Both the position numbers and the translations under genes were made by a program. A stretch of 64,000 bases of DNA from a virus. Under the pieces are notes generated by a model, which saw nothing but the letters and a program-made list of their open reading frames with translations, searched no databases and was not told the origin of the DNA. The DNA is taken from IMG/VR virus record IMGVR_UViG_3300010157_000047, positions 1-64,000 of that record; one strand, 5' to 3'. Shown here piece by piece: positions 26,967 through 36,473 of this stretch; positions within the stretch are counted from its first letter, which is position 1; the number at the start of each line of letters is the position of its first letter.

Positions 26967-27195
26967 ATATAGAATAGATATGTATAGAAAGTTAGCATCT
27001 TCACCTATTGAAACACCAGTATTTTTTAGGTCTCAATTTGTTACTATCTCCAAAGATAAAGAATTATCAGATATTGTTAGTTTATTGGGCAACTATCAGC
27101 CGTCAAGACTGCAAGATGATGAATATGATTATGTATCGTCAGATGGTGCATTATCAATAAAGGAATATAATGAAGATTTAAAAAAATACGTATGA
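26953..27195 (+). CDS. Small protein in the amide-bond cluster
   Basis: An 80-residue protein between the cyclotransferase and the ATP-grasp gene, overlapping both. It contains a VFFRSQFVTISKDKELSD segment and an acidic C-terminus. No family recognised; it could be an acceptor or accessory protein of the cluster, but nothing proves it. Confidence 0.6.
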   Translation: MKMIKYRIDMYRKLASSPIETPVFFRSQFVTISKDKELSDIVSLLGNYQPSRLQDDEYDYVSSDGALSIKEYNEDLKKYV

Positions 27196-27980
27196 GTTAT
27201 CCTGTAAAATTAAGAACTAAAAATCATAGTGCTAATGGATTAAAAAATCTATTAAAAACTATACGTACTACCAAGCCATTTGTTGTAAGGCTTGGTAGTA
27301 GAACTCCTATTGAAATCATATTCCCTAAATCACATGCAAAGGCAATAGAAATCAATACTGTTCAATCAATTGAAAATAGTAGGAATAAATTGCTTATGAA
27401 AGATTGCTTTAAGGAATTAGAAGTATCACAATCTAATTGGTGGAAAGGACCGCATATTGACATAGAATTTTCAGAACCTAGATTTCCATTATTAGTGAAA
27501 AAGATATATGGATTTAAAGGGAAAGGGATGGTAAAGCTGGACAATGAAGAGCAATATCATGAATATGCTAATTCAACATATATAAATGATTGCTATTTTG
27601 AAGAATATAAAAACTTTGGTAAAGAATATAGAATTCATGCAACACAAGATGAAGTATTTTTATCTTGGAGAAAAATGAGGAAACTTGAAGCTGAAGAAAA
27701 ATGGTTTTTTAATTCTACAAATTGTAATTGGATATCTGAAGATAATGAGCTATTTGAAAAACCTGAAATATGGGATCTAATGTGCCAACATGCAATTAAG
27801 GCAATTAAATCTACTGGATTAAATATTGGTGCAGTAGATGTTAGATGCAAAATGAATCCTAAAAATGAATCGGACTTTATTGTATGTGAAGTAAATAGTG
27901 CACCAGAACTTGGTGAAGTAGGAACAATTAAATATTTTGAAATATTAATTAAAATAATTAAAAATCATGATTCCAATTAG
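27192..27980 (+). CDS. ATP-grasp amide/peptide ligase
   Basis: A 262-residue ATP-grasp enzyme: PLLVKKIYGFKGKGM (99-113, with K103 and the Gly-rich loop), EEYKNFGKEYRIHA (137-150) as the adenine-contact region, NIGAVDVR (D216) and CEVNSAPELGE (E233, N235), the Mg2+-binding end. The layout is like RimK/D-Ala-D-Ala ligase types which join a carboxylate to an amine through an acyl phosphate. It is shorter than RimK at the N-terminus. It overlaps the 390-residue gene by 14 bases. Confidence 0.82.
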   Translation: MSYPVKLRTKNHSANGLKNLLKTIRTTKPFVVRLGSRTPIEIIFPKSHAKAIEINTVQSIENSRNKLLMKDCFKELEVSQSNWWKGPHIDIEFSEPRFPLLVKKIYGFKGKGMVKLDNEEQYHEYANSTYINDCYFEEYKNFGKEYRIHATQDEVFLSWRKMRKLEAEEKWFFNSTNCNWISEDNELFEKPEIWDLMCQHAIKAIKSTGLNIGAVDVRCKMNPKNESDFIVCEVNSAPELGEVGTIKYFEILIKIIKNHDSN

Positions 27981-29139
27981 TTATACATTAAATAAATATT
28001 TGAATGAAAATGAAACCATTAAAAATTATTTTAATGTAACTGGATGTACTGAATATCCAGCTAAAGATTTCAGAGTATTAGAATATGTATCATTTCCCTT
28101 TTATATACTTAATAATGAAACATATAAAGAATTAGCAAGAGATGTTAAATTATTACTAGGACATACATATACTAAAAAGAAATATATGATTGAATGCTTA
28201 AAAATGATTGACAGCATTTTTAAAGACATGAAAGATAAAGATGGCAATCAATTTTTTAGACTATATAAATTCGAGGATTTAAAAAATAATATAAAAAAAA
28301 TAACAAAAAATAACTGTAATTTAGTATTAACTGATAATAAAATTAATAGTCAGAATATATTAGGAAGGACAATTAATGAAACATCATTTAAGGATAATGA
28401 TCCAGTTGGAATATTAACAGATTGCTACAATATTAGAAAATATTTTGATTGTAGAATTAAAATTGATAATTCACCAGAAAAACCAGGTGATTGCAGAAAA
28501 GTTCAATTTGCACATACTGCATTAAGGCTTATATATTGCAATAATTATAATATTATGCTGTATGCATTAACATTATATAAAAAATATAAAATTTCAGCTT
28601 ATTATGCATTATGGTTGGCTTATAATCTTAAATATTCATGTAATTCAGATAATTCTAATTATGGTGATTTATTTAAATTTAATGATTCATTTTCAACAGA
28701 GAAAATATTTGGAAAAAGATTTGAAGATAAAAAATTAATATATTCCGTACAATCTCATTTTGATTCTGAAAAATCTGAATTTTATGAATATACAAAAAAT
28801 AAATTTAAAAATAAAATATTTGAATCTAATAAATCAATAACTGAATTTATAACTGGACATAATAATTTTTCTCATGAATTAATTATTAAATCATTATCTA
28901 AATTAGATCTTTCAGATAAAATAAAAGATCTATATAATAAAGGCAAAGAATCAATTGAAGATATTGATGAAAAAGTTAATTTTAAATTTAATGATCAATT
29001 ATTTAATTCAACAATTGTTAATGTTAAATACAAAGGTATAATCATAAGAGGCGAAAAATTAAATAGAATAATTTTTAAAGATGAAAATGAAATAGTGTTA
29101 TCAGTATTACAAAATAGTAAATTTATACAAATTATTTAA
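27967..29139 (+). CDS. Unknown protein within the amide-bond cluster
   Basis: A 390-residue protein coupled to the ATP-grasp gene and followed one base later by the COOH-NH2 ligase. The N-terminal 220 residues are helical with scattered Cys (GDCRKVQFAHTALRLIYC); the end is strand-rich (VNVKYKGIIIRGEKLNRI). No motif was recognised, yet its fixed place inside the cluster suggests it supplies or receives a substrate. Confidence 0.7.
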   Translation: MIPISYTLNKYLNENETIKNYFNVTGCTEYPAKDFRVLEYVSFPFYILNNETYKELARDVKLLLGHTYTKKKYMIECLKMIDSIFKDMKDKDGNQFFRLYKFEDLKNNIKKITKNNCNLVLTDNKINSQNILGRTINETSFKDNDPVGILTDCYNIRKYFDCRIKIDNSPEKPGDCRKVQFAHTALRLIYCNNYNIMLYALTLYKKYKISAYYALWLAYNLKYSCNSDNSNYGDLFKFNDSFSTEKIFGKRFEDKKLIYSVQSHFDSEKSEFYEYTKNKFKNKIFESNKSITEFITGHNNFSHELIIKSLSKLDLSDKIKDLYNKGKESIEDIDEKVNFKFNDQLFNSTIVNVKYKGIIIRGEKLNRIIFKDENEIVLSVLQNSKFIQII

Positions 29140-29140
29140 T

Positions 29141-29908
29141 ATGGAATTTTCAATAGGTAGTGACCCAGAAGCATTTATTATCAATAATAATAGTGGGCTA
29201 GTAGTATCATCTAAAAGATTTACAGATGGTACAAAATCAAAACCAGAAGATTTAGGCAATGGTTATGCATTATTAAATGATAATATTTTAATAGAAGGAA
29301 ATGTTCCTCCTGCTAATAATAAGTATCAATTCTTAGATAATATGGCACATTTATGGAAAACTATGAATCATAGAGCTAGCGAGAGAAATGCTCATATTCA
29401 TAATTCTGATTGTGAAGAAATATCTAATGCTTTAATGGAAACAGAAGAAGCAAAAGAATTCGGCTGTTCATCATTTAATGATGCATGGAATGATTCATTT
29501 GAAATTGATACTCCTCAATTAAATGGCAATAATAGACCAGCTGGATGCCATATTCATATAGGATTAGACAATGCCTCAGAAAGCCTTAAAATGGCCATAG
29601 TTAGATCATTTGATATGTTTGTAACACTACCAGCATTAGAGATAACTGGTATGAATTACAGAACATCAAATCTATACGGATTATTAGGTGCTTGCAGGAT
29701 TAAATCTTATGGTGTTGAATGTAGGTCTTTAGGTGGCACATTTTTTAATCCTCAATATTTTGGATGGATATATGACAATGTAAAAATAGCTGTTAATTAT
29801 GCAGCTGAAAATGAAGAATTACTGTTAAATATGCCAAATATTACATCTTACATTGGAGAAGAAAGAATAAAAATTGTAAAGAATTATAAAAAATTATTCA
29901 TTAATTAA
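29141..29908 (+). CDS. phiEco32-type COOH-NH2 ligase (glutamine-synthetase fold)
   Basis: A 255-residue protein with the diagnostic motifs of the phage COOH-NH2 ligase family: SIGSDPEAF (5-12), ILIEGNVPP (49-56), AGCHIHIGLD (134-143) and GVECRSLGG (191-199). These supply metal and substrate ligands (E10, H137, H139, E193, R195). The family was predicted to make amide bonds between amino acids or peptides. It lies one base after the 390-residue gene and nine bases before the amidotransferase. Confidence 0.9.
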   Translation: MEFSIGSDPEAFIINNNSGLVVSSKRFTDGTKSKPEDLGNGYALLNDNILIEGNVPPANNKYQFLDNMAHLWKTMNHRASERNAHIHNSDCEEISNALMETEEAKEFGCSSFNDAWNDSFEIDTPQLNGNNRPAGCHIHIGLDNASESLKMAIVRSFDMFVTLPALEITGMNYRTSNLYGLLGACRIKSYGVECRSLGGTFFNPQYFGWIYDNVKIAVNYAAENEELLLNMPNITSYIGEERIKIVKNYKKLFIN

Positions 29909-29917
29909 TAGTTATAT

Positions 29918-31774
29918 ATGTGTGGACTATGGGGCTTTAGCTCTACAAATAAAAAAAACTGGGATCCATTGAATCGCTTTAAATTTGAATTATTAGGCAT
30001 TCAAATGGATTCCAGAGGGGGAGATGGTTGCGGTATAGCATATGATGGATTTGTGTTAAAGTCTGAAGAAATAAAAAAGTTTGATGATTTATTCAGAATC
30101 AATGATTTGATGCCAATTTCATTGAAATATCCAGCAATAATCGGCCATGATAGAAAAGCTTCAGTAGGTGAAAAATCATATGAAAATACTCAACCAATAT
30201 TTTTCACTGAAAAAGGAAATGCCGAGGATGAAATATCATCAATATTAGCACACAATGGAACGCTATATAATCATCAAGAATTATATGATAAGCATAAAGC
30301 AGAAATACATTATGGATTAGATACATCTAAAATGTCTGATAGTCAAATGCTTGCACTATTAATTGAAAAAGTTGGTTGGTCAATACTTAATGAATATATT
30401 GGTACAGCTGCAATATTATATATGAATGCCAATGAAAATGGTGTAATATATGCTTATCATGGTAAGTCTCCCACAAGAAAAGATTTTGCAGAGACAGAAG
30501 AAAGACCTTTATATTATTGCATAGATCAAGATAATATATGGTTTTGCAGTACTAAAACAGCATTAAGAGTAATTGTTAAAGATGAGAAATTAATAGAGGA
30601 ATTACCATTTAATAAAGTATTTAAAATTATTGGCAATTCTATGACTGAAGTTTTTGATGTCAATAGAAGTAATTCATTTCAAATTGAAACTATTGTTAAA
30701 GAATATCCTAAATCATTTCCAACAAGAAGTGAATATTCTATTCCAGGATATAAATATGGATATAATTATGGATACAATTATGGATATGGATATGATGATG
30801 ATATATATGATGAAACATTATCTACTAGAAATAAATCAAATAACAATACAAATCAATTAAAATTAGCATATAATACAGTTGAAACTCCATTATTTAATGA
30901 TGTTAAACCAACTTATTATCCAGTAAATACTTGTTATTGGGATAGGGGATTATATTATAGTGATGCAAAATTGCTGCATGGAATGGTGGCAATGAATAAA
31001 TCTGGCGTAATTCAACATAATAAAGATAGAATAAAAAGTGAAAATTATTGTTTTTATTTCTGGAATGGAAATTTAATAAATAAAAGAACTGATTTTATTA
31101 AAGCAACATATTATTATGAAGACTATGTAAATACTATTTCACCAAAGCAAATGTTGATTGATATCTCACAATATTTTGCATTTCCATATAAAATACCGTC
31201 AGAAATTGGTGGAGACGATAATATATTGTATGAAGGAGGATCTAAAGTAACAAATTCTAAATTTAATGGGCATATTCATCCATTATTTACCACTAAAAAG
31301 TTAACATTTAGAGATGGAACATTAATAGATTTATTACTTAATAATTCATATGAAAAATTAAATAATGTTATTAATTTATCTGATACATGGCCAGAAGAAT
31401 TTATTGAATGGGAAAAATCGCATTTAATTGAAATGAAAGATATTCAAAATGAAATGATTAAATCCAGTAAGATAAATAAAGAAAGCTATGAATGTCCAGA
31501 ATGCATGGGTAATGGAGGCGGAATAGAAGATGTATGCGAAATGTGTAATGGAGACGGAATAGTTGCTAATGATATTATTATTGATGCTATGAAATATATT
31601 GTAGGAATGCAAGATGATGTAACAATACTTGCGGAAAGTGCAAAAATTGCAATTGCAATAAATAACATAGCAGATATGGGAATATCTATCCTGGAAGAGC
31701 CTAATGCGTCCGTATTAGGAAGTGAAATGTTATCTAAATTATATACAATTAAAGAATGTTTAGCAAATGATTGA
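29918..31774 (+). CDS. Class II glutamine amidotransferase with fused zinc-finger tail
   Basis: A 618-residue Ntn hydrolase. MCGLWGFSS puts Cys2 at the mature N-terminus; SRGGDGCGIAYDG, IGHDRKASVG and LAHNGTLYN follow, as in GlmS/PurF-type glutaminase domains that release ammonia from glutamine. A Tyr-Gly repeat (about 277-295) and an unknown middle follow. The C-terminal part carries two CxxCxGxG units (C526 to C543) of DnaJ zinc-finger type. In the cluster, it could feed ammonia to a ligase or form a transferase with an unrecognised synthase domain. This fusion is unusual. Confidence 0.88.
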   Translation: MCGLWGFSSTNKKNWDPLNRFKFELLGIQMDSRGGDGCGIAYDGFVLKSEEIKKFDDLFRINDLMPISLKYPAIIGHDRKASVGEKSYENTQPIFFTEKGNAEDEISSILAHNGTLYNHQELYDKHKAEIHYGLDTSKMSDSQMLALLIEKVGWSILNEYIGTAAILYMNANENGVIYAYHGKSPTRKDFAETEERPLYYCIDQDNIWFCSTKTALRVIVKDEKLIEELPFNKVFKIIGNSMTEVFDVNRSNSFQIETIVKEYPKSFPTRSEYSIPGYKYGYNYGYNYGYGYDDDIYDETLSTRNKSNNNTNQLKLAYNTVETPLFNDVKPTYYPVNTCYWDRGLYYSDAKLLHGMVAMNKSGVIQHNKDRIKSENYCFYFWNGNLINKRTDFIKATYYYEDYVNTISPKQMLIDISQYFAFPYKIPSEIGGDDNILYEGGSKVTNSKFNGHIHPLFTTKKLTFRDGTLIDLLLNNSYEKLNNVINLSDTWPEEFIEWEKSHLIEMKDIQNEMIKSSKINKESYECPECMGNGGGIEDVCEMCNGDGIVANDIIIDAMKYIVGMQDDVTILAESAKIAIAINNIADMGISILEEPNASVLGSEMLSKLYTIKECLAND

Positions 31775-33332
31775 TTCAACAATAACAACATATGATGGTC
31801 ATGAAGAGCATAAAGATCATTGTGTATTTATAAGAGGTAAATATTACCATAAAGAAAGGGATTGCACTTATTATGAAGGAACATATTATTCGCCATTTAG
31901 TAGATATTTAGTATTAGATAATGAAACAAATAAAAAAGTTCATTCATTAAATGCTAAATTAAATTTTGGTGTAATAAATTATATAAATGGCAAATATATA
32001 CTTGGATATTATTCTAAGAATATAATAAAGAATTGCAATTTATATCTTCCTACAAAAATAAATACTGAAGAATTTAATAATATTATTTCAGAAATATCTT
32101 CCAGTAATCAAAATAGCATAGTAAGTGATAATATTCATCAGAATATTTTTATTGACATAATGGGTAATTCATTTGTTACAACTACAAGTACTGATGATAT
32201 TATAGAATATATTAATTGTGAAAGATTGGTAAAATGTATGGACATTAATAAATTCATCAATAATGAAACTATCTTATCAATGAATTGCGATTCCTTATGC
32301 AATATTAATGATATAAAATCTTACAATAAATTTTACATTGATTTTAATAAAATATCTGCCATTACTCCATATGATTTTAATTTATCATATAATTCAGAAA
32401 CTATGATGCAGACATTTCAATCATCATTTGAAAATAATAAATTCAATATGAGTGAAAATTCTAAATCATTAAGTAAATATATTAAAGATTTTACATTTGG
32501 TGTTGAATATGAAACTTGGGATGGTAGAATTCCAACATATCTATGTGCAACTAATGGACTCATACCTGTCAGAGATGGTAGTTTACGTCATGATGGAATA
32601 TGTGGATTTGAATATGCATCAGTAATAATGAATGGTTTAACTGGGTTAAACGCTATAAAATCTCAATGTGAAGCATTAAATAAATATACAATATTCAATG
32701 AAAAATGCTCAATGCATATACATGTTGGCAATATAGAACGAACAAAAGATAATTTAATAAAATTATACCAAGCATTTTACAGTATTCAAGATTCAATATA
32801 TTCAATGTTTCCATCTTGTTTAAAACATACTAGTGAATATAAGCTTAAAGATTATTGTTCTCCTCTTCCATTAATGCCAGATGATGAAAATGCAATTGTA
32901 AAATGGCTTAGCGATGAAACAGAGTTATTTAAGCATTTTGGAAGAAATCATCCAAGAGATATAAATTCTCAATCCAAATGGCATATTAATTCAAGATATT
33001 CAATATGTAATTTAAACAATTTCTATTATACTGATAGGGGTACTGTTGAGCTTAGAATATCAACCCCTACGTTTAATCATAATAAAGTTGTTGCATTATT
33101 ATTATTGGTATGTTTAATAGTAGATGAAGCTATAAATAATAAATTTTACAGTACTGTTGAAGAATTAATAAATGCTACTATGGATGGTAATGAAAAAGAT
33201 TGGATGATAAATTACATTAAGTTTAGGCAAGATAATCTTTCATTATTTAAAAAAGATGAAAATGGAAATGTTAAATATTTTGAAACAATGAAAAATGATA
33301 ATGAAACAGGAAACGACGGAGACATTGCTTAA
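31767..33332 (+). CDS. Second amidoligase (amidoligase_2 family) with N-terminal extension
   Basis: A 521-residue protein. The C-terminal half has amidoligase motifs: FTFGVEYETW (about 243-252), VRDGSLRHDG, CSMHIHVG (H317, H319) and TVELRISTP (E428, R430), a glutamine-synthetase-like ligase fold. The N-terminal 240 residues are an unrelated extension with many Tyr and His residues. It overlaps the amidotransferase by eight bases and the UDG-like gene by 38. With the other ligase it gives two GS-fold amidoligases in one operon. Confidence 0.85.
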   Translation: MIDSTITTYDGHEEHKDHCVFIRGKYYHKERDCTYYEGTYYSPFSRYLVLDNETNKKVHSLNAKLNFGVINYINGKYILGYYSKNIIKNCNLYLPTKINTEEFNNIISEISSSNQNSIVSDNIHQNIFIDIMGNSFVTTTSTDDIIEYINCERLVKCMDINKFINNETILSMNCDSLCNINDIKSYNKFYIDFNKISAITPYDFNLSYNSETMMQTFQSSFENNKFNMSENSKSLSKYIKDFTFGVEYETWDGRIPTYLCATNGLIPVRDGSLRHDGICGFEYASVIMNGLTGLNAIKSQCEALNKYTIFNEKCSMHIHVGNIERTKDNLIKLYQAFYSIQDSIYSMFPSCLKHTSEYKLKDYCSPLPLMPDDENAIVKWLSDETELFKHFGRNHPRDINSQSKWHINSRYSICNLNNFYYTDRGTVELRISTPTFNHNKVVALLLLVCLIVDEAINNKFYSTVEELINATMDGNEKDWMINYIKFRQDNLSLFKKDENGNVKYFETMKNDNETGNDGDIA

Positions 33333-34029
33333 AAAGCTATATATAAGTCAGGATTTAATAATGGATTTGACATCATTTGGTTATCAGGGACATTTAATAT
33401 CAGATTTCTATTTAGAAGAAGATGTTAGAATAGCCATTTCCGCATTAAATACAATTCATATGCATGAGGAAATGTATCCTTCATTACCATTTTTGCCATT
33501 TTCATTTTGCGATATAAATGATGTAAAATGTGTTATTATTGGTGGAATGCCCAATATGTCTAATATTGAAAAATGGACTGGGAGTGCATATTCTTATGAT
33601 ATTAAGAATCATAAAACTCTGTTTCATAATAAAGTAATAAAAGATCTTAATAAAGGAATTCCATATTTTAAGGATGTAGAATCAGATAATTATAGATTGC
33701 AAGATTCTGGCATTCTTATGCTTCATGAAACAATGTCTGTTAGCAGAAATAATTTTATGTCATGTGCTACATTTTGGACGCCAATTATTTTTAGATTATT
33801 AAATTATATATCTATTAATGATGCAAGCGTTCCAATTGTATTTACAACAAAATCTGCTAAAGAAACATACAGACTTGCTGTATTACTTTCTGAAAATGTA
33901 TTTTCATTAAATTTAAAAGATGCAGATAGCATATCTGAAAATCCATTTATATTTAACGCAATACAGGTTGCAATAAATAATAAACGAGGTAAAGATAAAG
34001 TTGATTTATTAAAATTAATAAGTATATGA
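33295..34029 (+). CDS. Uracil-DNA glycosylase fold, catalytic motif lost
   Basis: A 244-residue protein aligning with family 1 UDG: DVKCVIIGGMPNM (76-88) stands where UDG has DVKVVILGQDPYH, LQDSGILMLHETMSV matches the QGVLLLNTxLTV strand, and SCATFWTPIIFRLL matches SHxxxGWExFTDxVI. The catalytic Asp and following PYH of GQDPYH are replaced by GGMPN, so glycosylase activity is unlikely. It might bind DNA as a processivity or packaging factor, as poxvirus D4 does. Confidence 0.72.
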   Translation: MIMKQETTETLLKKLYISQDLIMDLTSFGYQGHLISDFYLEEDVRIAISALNTIHMHEEMYPSLPFLPFSFCDINDVKCVIIGGMPNMSNIEKWTGSAYSYDIKNHKTLFHNKVIKDLNKGIPYFKDVESDNYRLQDSGILMLHETMSVSRNNFMSCATFWTPIIFRLLNYISINDASVPIVFTTKSAKETYRLAVLLSENVFSLNLKDADSISENPFIFNAIQVAINNKRGKDKVDLLKLISI

Positions 34030-35075
34030 TTATAAATAAACAATATTTAGAAGGATTACAATCATTTAAGACTGAGGGGGAGTATAGAGATTCCCCCTCT
34101 CTTAATTATTCAACATTAAAAAGAATACCAGAAGGGCCACAATGCTTAGTTGAAGAAAAAATAGAACATGCCAGAGATGCTTTTGCTGTTGGAAATTATG
34201 TAGATAGATGGTTTACAGATAATAATTCAATAAATGACATATATGAGCTTGAAAAACCTAAAATTGAGCTCAATGCATCATTAAATGTATTGTATTCATT
34301 TTTCATTGAATCTGGTGAAATCATTGATGTGCCATCATTAGATACTTGTGTTGAAGTTGCAAGACAATTAAAATTATGGGATTCTATTAAAGATGATGAA
34401 AAGATTAAAACTAGAATAACGGATGAATTTTTTAATAAGATTAATCAATACAATGAAAAATCTAATAAAATTCAATTAACTGAAGATCAATATGCACAAG
34501 CACAATCATCTATTCAAAATATTGAGAAAAATGAAGATGCTTTAAAATTAATATCTGAGAAAGAAGATCAATTTATAATTCCACAATTTAAATGGGAATT
34601 TGAAATGATTGTTCCAAGTGGTAGAATACATAAATTTAGGGTTATGTATGATTTATTATGCTTTGATATTAAGAATGGAACAATATCTGCAATTGATATT
34701 AAAACTGGAGCTAAAGAGTCTCATAAATTTGGGGAACAATTTTTAGAATACAGGTATGACATACAAGGCATATTGTATTATTTTGGATTATTAGCTCTTA
34801 GGAAGCAACATTTCCCAAATTGGGATAACATCAAGCCTTCTGCATTTAAGTTCCTTTATTCGCCTAAAAAAAGCAATAGATCTCCAATTATAGTATCATT
34901 AACAGATACATTTATTAAAATGTATGGAGATTTATTAAATTGTGGAAATAAAAAGCAAGATGGATTTTTCAAAATACTAGATGATGCAGATTGGTACATT
35001 GAAAATTGTATATTTGATAAGCATAGAATTATTGCAGAATCAAAAGAATCTATAGAAATTGATAAATTAATTTAA
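34026..35075 (+). CDS. PD-(D/E)XK nuclease, Cas4/RecB-like
   Basis: A 349-residue protein with RecB-family nuclease motifs: FAVGNYVDRWF near the N-terminus (motif I His is replaced), MYDLLCFD and SAIDIKTG (the D..DxK catalytic core), then the QxxxY signature in YDIQGILYYFGL. Such phage exonucleases process double-stranded DNA ends for recombination; Sak4 ATPase in the same operon would use the single strands. It overlaps the UDG-like gene by four bases. Confidence 0.8.
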   Translation: MIINKQYLEGLQSFKTEGEYRDSPSLNYSTLKRIPEGPQCLVEEKIEHARDAFAVGNYVDRWFTDNNSINDIYELEKPKIELNASLNVLYSFFIESGEIIDVPSLDTCVEVARQLKLWDSIKDDEKIKTRITDEFFNKINQYNEKSNKIQLTEDQYAQAQSSIQNIEKNEDALKLISEKEDQFIIPQFKWEFEMIVPSGRIHKFRVMYDLLCFDIKNGTISAIDIKTGAKESHKFGEQFLEYRYDIQGILYYFGLLALRKQHFPNWDNIKPSAFKFLYSPKKSNRSPIIVSLTDTFIKMYGDLLNCGNKKQDGFFKILDDADWYIENCIFDKHRIIAESKESIEIDKLI

Positions 35076-35076
35076 C

Positions 35077-35847
35077 ATGAATGTAGATTCAATTATAGAA
35101 CTTTATCCGCATATTGAAAAATTAATAGGTGGAAGATATCCATTTGCACTAGGAGGATATCCAGCATTAGTTAAACAAGGAATATTAAAAGAATCTAGAG
35201 AGACAAAAGATGTAGATTTATGCGTATTTACAAATAGAGACTATCAAAGTGGAGGAGCAATAAGCTATTTTAATCATAACTTACATATCAACTTGGAAAA
35301 TTGGAATAATTATTTTAAAAAAACATTAGAAGATAATGTAAATTATGAAATACAAATTGAAGACAATAGTTTTTCATTAAATTCAGAAAAATCAGTTAAA
35401 GATCAAAAAGATAAATTATTATTATTATTAGGAATAGATAAAATGGCAACTATATCATTAATTAGAAACGTTAATAGCCTGAAAAATAAGATAGTATATA
35501 ATGCATCTGAAATGACTAGTAAATATTTATTGAAAACTGCAATATTTTTTAATAAATTTTCTGAAATAAATGACATTAATAAAATACAGTTTGATTTATT
35601 TTTCCTTAATTTTACAAAAATTAATAATTCAACAGTTATAATTGACGGAATAAGATATGTAGATTATTATGTTATATTAAAAGCTAAGTATGAATATTGT
35701 TTAAATAAATTAACTAATGATAAATCATTTGAAAAACATATAAATGATTTAAATGAATCTTTTAATATTGTTCATATTGATGGAGTTAATTTTCCTAAAA
35801 ACGTAGATTTTTTAATTAAAAAGAGAGAAAATGAGAAAAATAAATGA
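35077..35847 (+). CDS. Nucleotidyltransferase-fold protein
   Basis: A 256-residue protein with the N-terminal signature FALGGYPALVKQG then RETKDVDLCVF (25-51), matching the GG...R.T.DxD core (D45, D47) of minimal nucleotidyltransferases, and a helical C-terminal part with DYYVILKAKYEY. Families of this kind include AbiEii-type toxins and tRNA- or protein-modifying enzymes. Which substrate it uses is not evident. It overlaps the following gene by 17 bases. Confidence 0.6.
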   Translation: MNVDSIIELYPHIEKLIGGRYPFALGGYPALVKQGILKESRETKDVDLCVFTNRDYQSGGAISYFNHNLHINLENWNNYFKKTLEDNVNYEIQIEDNSFSLNSEKSVKDQKDKLLLLLGIDKMATISLIRNVNSLKNKIVYNASEMTSKYLLKTAIFFNKFSEINDINKIQFDLFFLNFTKINNSTVIIDGIRYVDYYVILKAKYEYCLNKLTNDKSFEKHINDLNESFNIVHIDGVNFPKNVDFLIKKRENEKNK

Positions 35848-36028
35848 GGAAATATTAATGAAACATTATAAATGTTCATGGAGAAGTGAATTATATCAAG
35901 CAATTGCATTAAATCCTAATGTAGATCTTATATTGGACGCAATGGAAGAGGCTGGAAGAGAGGCAGTTGTAAGTTATTCAGATTATAAAACAGAAAATTC
36001 AACTAAAAATTATATTCATGAAAAATAA
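35831..36028 (+). CDS. Small protein of unknown function
   Basis: A 65-residue protein (an ATG at 35858 is an alternative start), with helices (SELYQAIALNPNVDLILDAMEEAGREAVV). It overlaps neighbours by 17 and 11 bases. Unknown. Confidence 0.55.
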   Translation: MRKINEEILMKHYKCSWRSELYQAIALNPNVDLILDAMEEAGREAVVSYSDYKTENSTKNYIHEK

Positions 36029-36473
36029 ATCATTATCTTATATATTACCGCTAATTAAAGGATGGTCTGCGAAAGCAGATTGTCCTATTAATTGCTATTC
36101 AAACACAATAGTCCCAAATTCACTAACAGTTTCATACTATAAAAATTCAGAATATCATGAAGAAGGAATAATAATAAGTGAAAATGATGAAATTATAAAT
36201 ATATCATATTTTATAATGGATGAATTTATACATGATTATAGAATTATATTAAAAGGTAATTATAGTAGAATTAGCGAAGAATGCAAACAGCTTATACTTG
36301 GAAGAACTCCCTCTATAACTGAATTTAGCAAAATAGAATCAGTATTTTATAAAACTAAAGGAAGAAAAAAGTATTTAGAAAATAAATTAGGAATATTAAA
36401 TATTGATGAATATACTAATGAATATGAAAGTAAATTTAATGAAAGTGAAATATTTAATTTAGAAGAAGCATGA
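36018..36473 (+). CDS. Protein of unknown function
   Basis: A 151-residue protein: strand-rich N-terminus with SWSAKADCP-like Cys pair (residues 18 and 22), then helices and an acidic end. It overlaps the next gene by four bases (ATGA type). No family recognised. Confidence 0.62.
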   Translation: MKNKSLSYILPLIKGWSAKADCPINCYSNTIVPNSLTVSYYKNSEYHEEGIIISENDEIINISYFIMDEFIHDYRIILKGNYSRISEECKQLILGRTPSITEFSKIESVFYKTKGRKKYLENKLGILNIDEYTNEYESKFNESEIFNLEEA

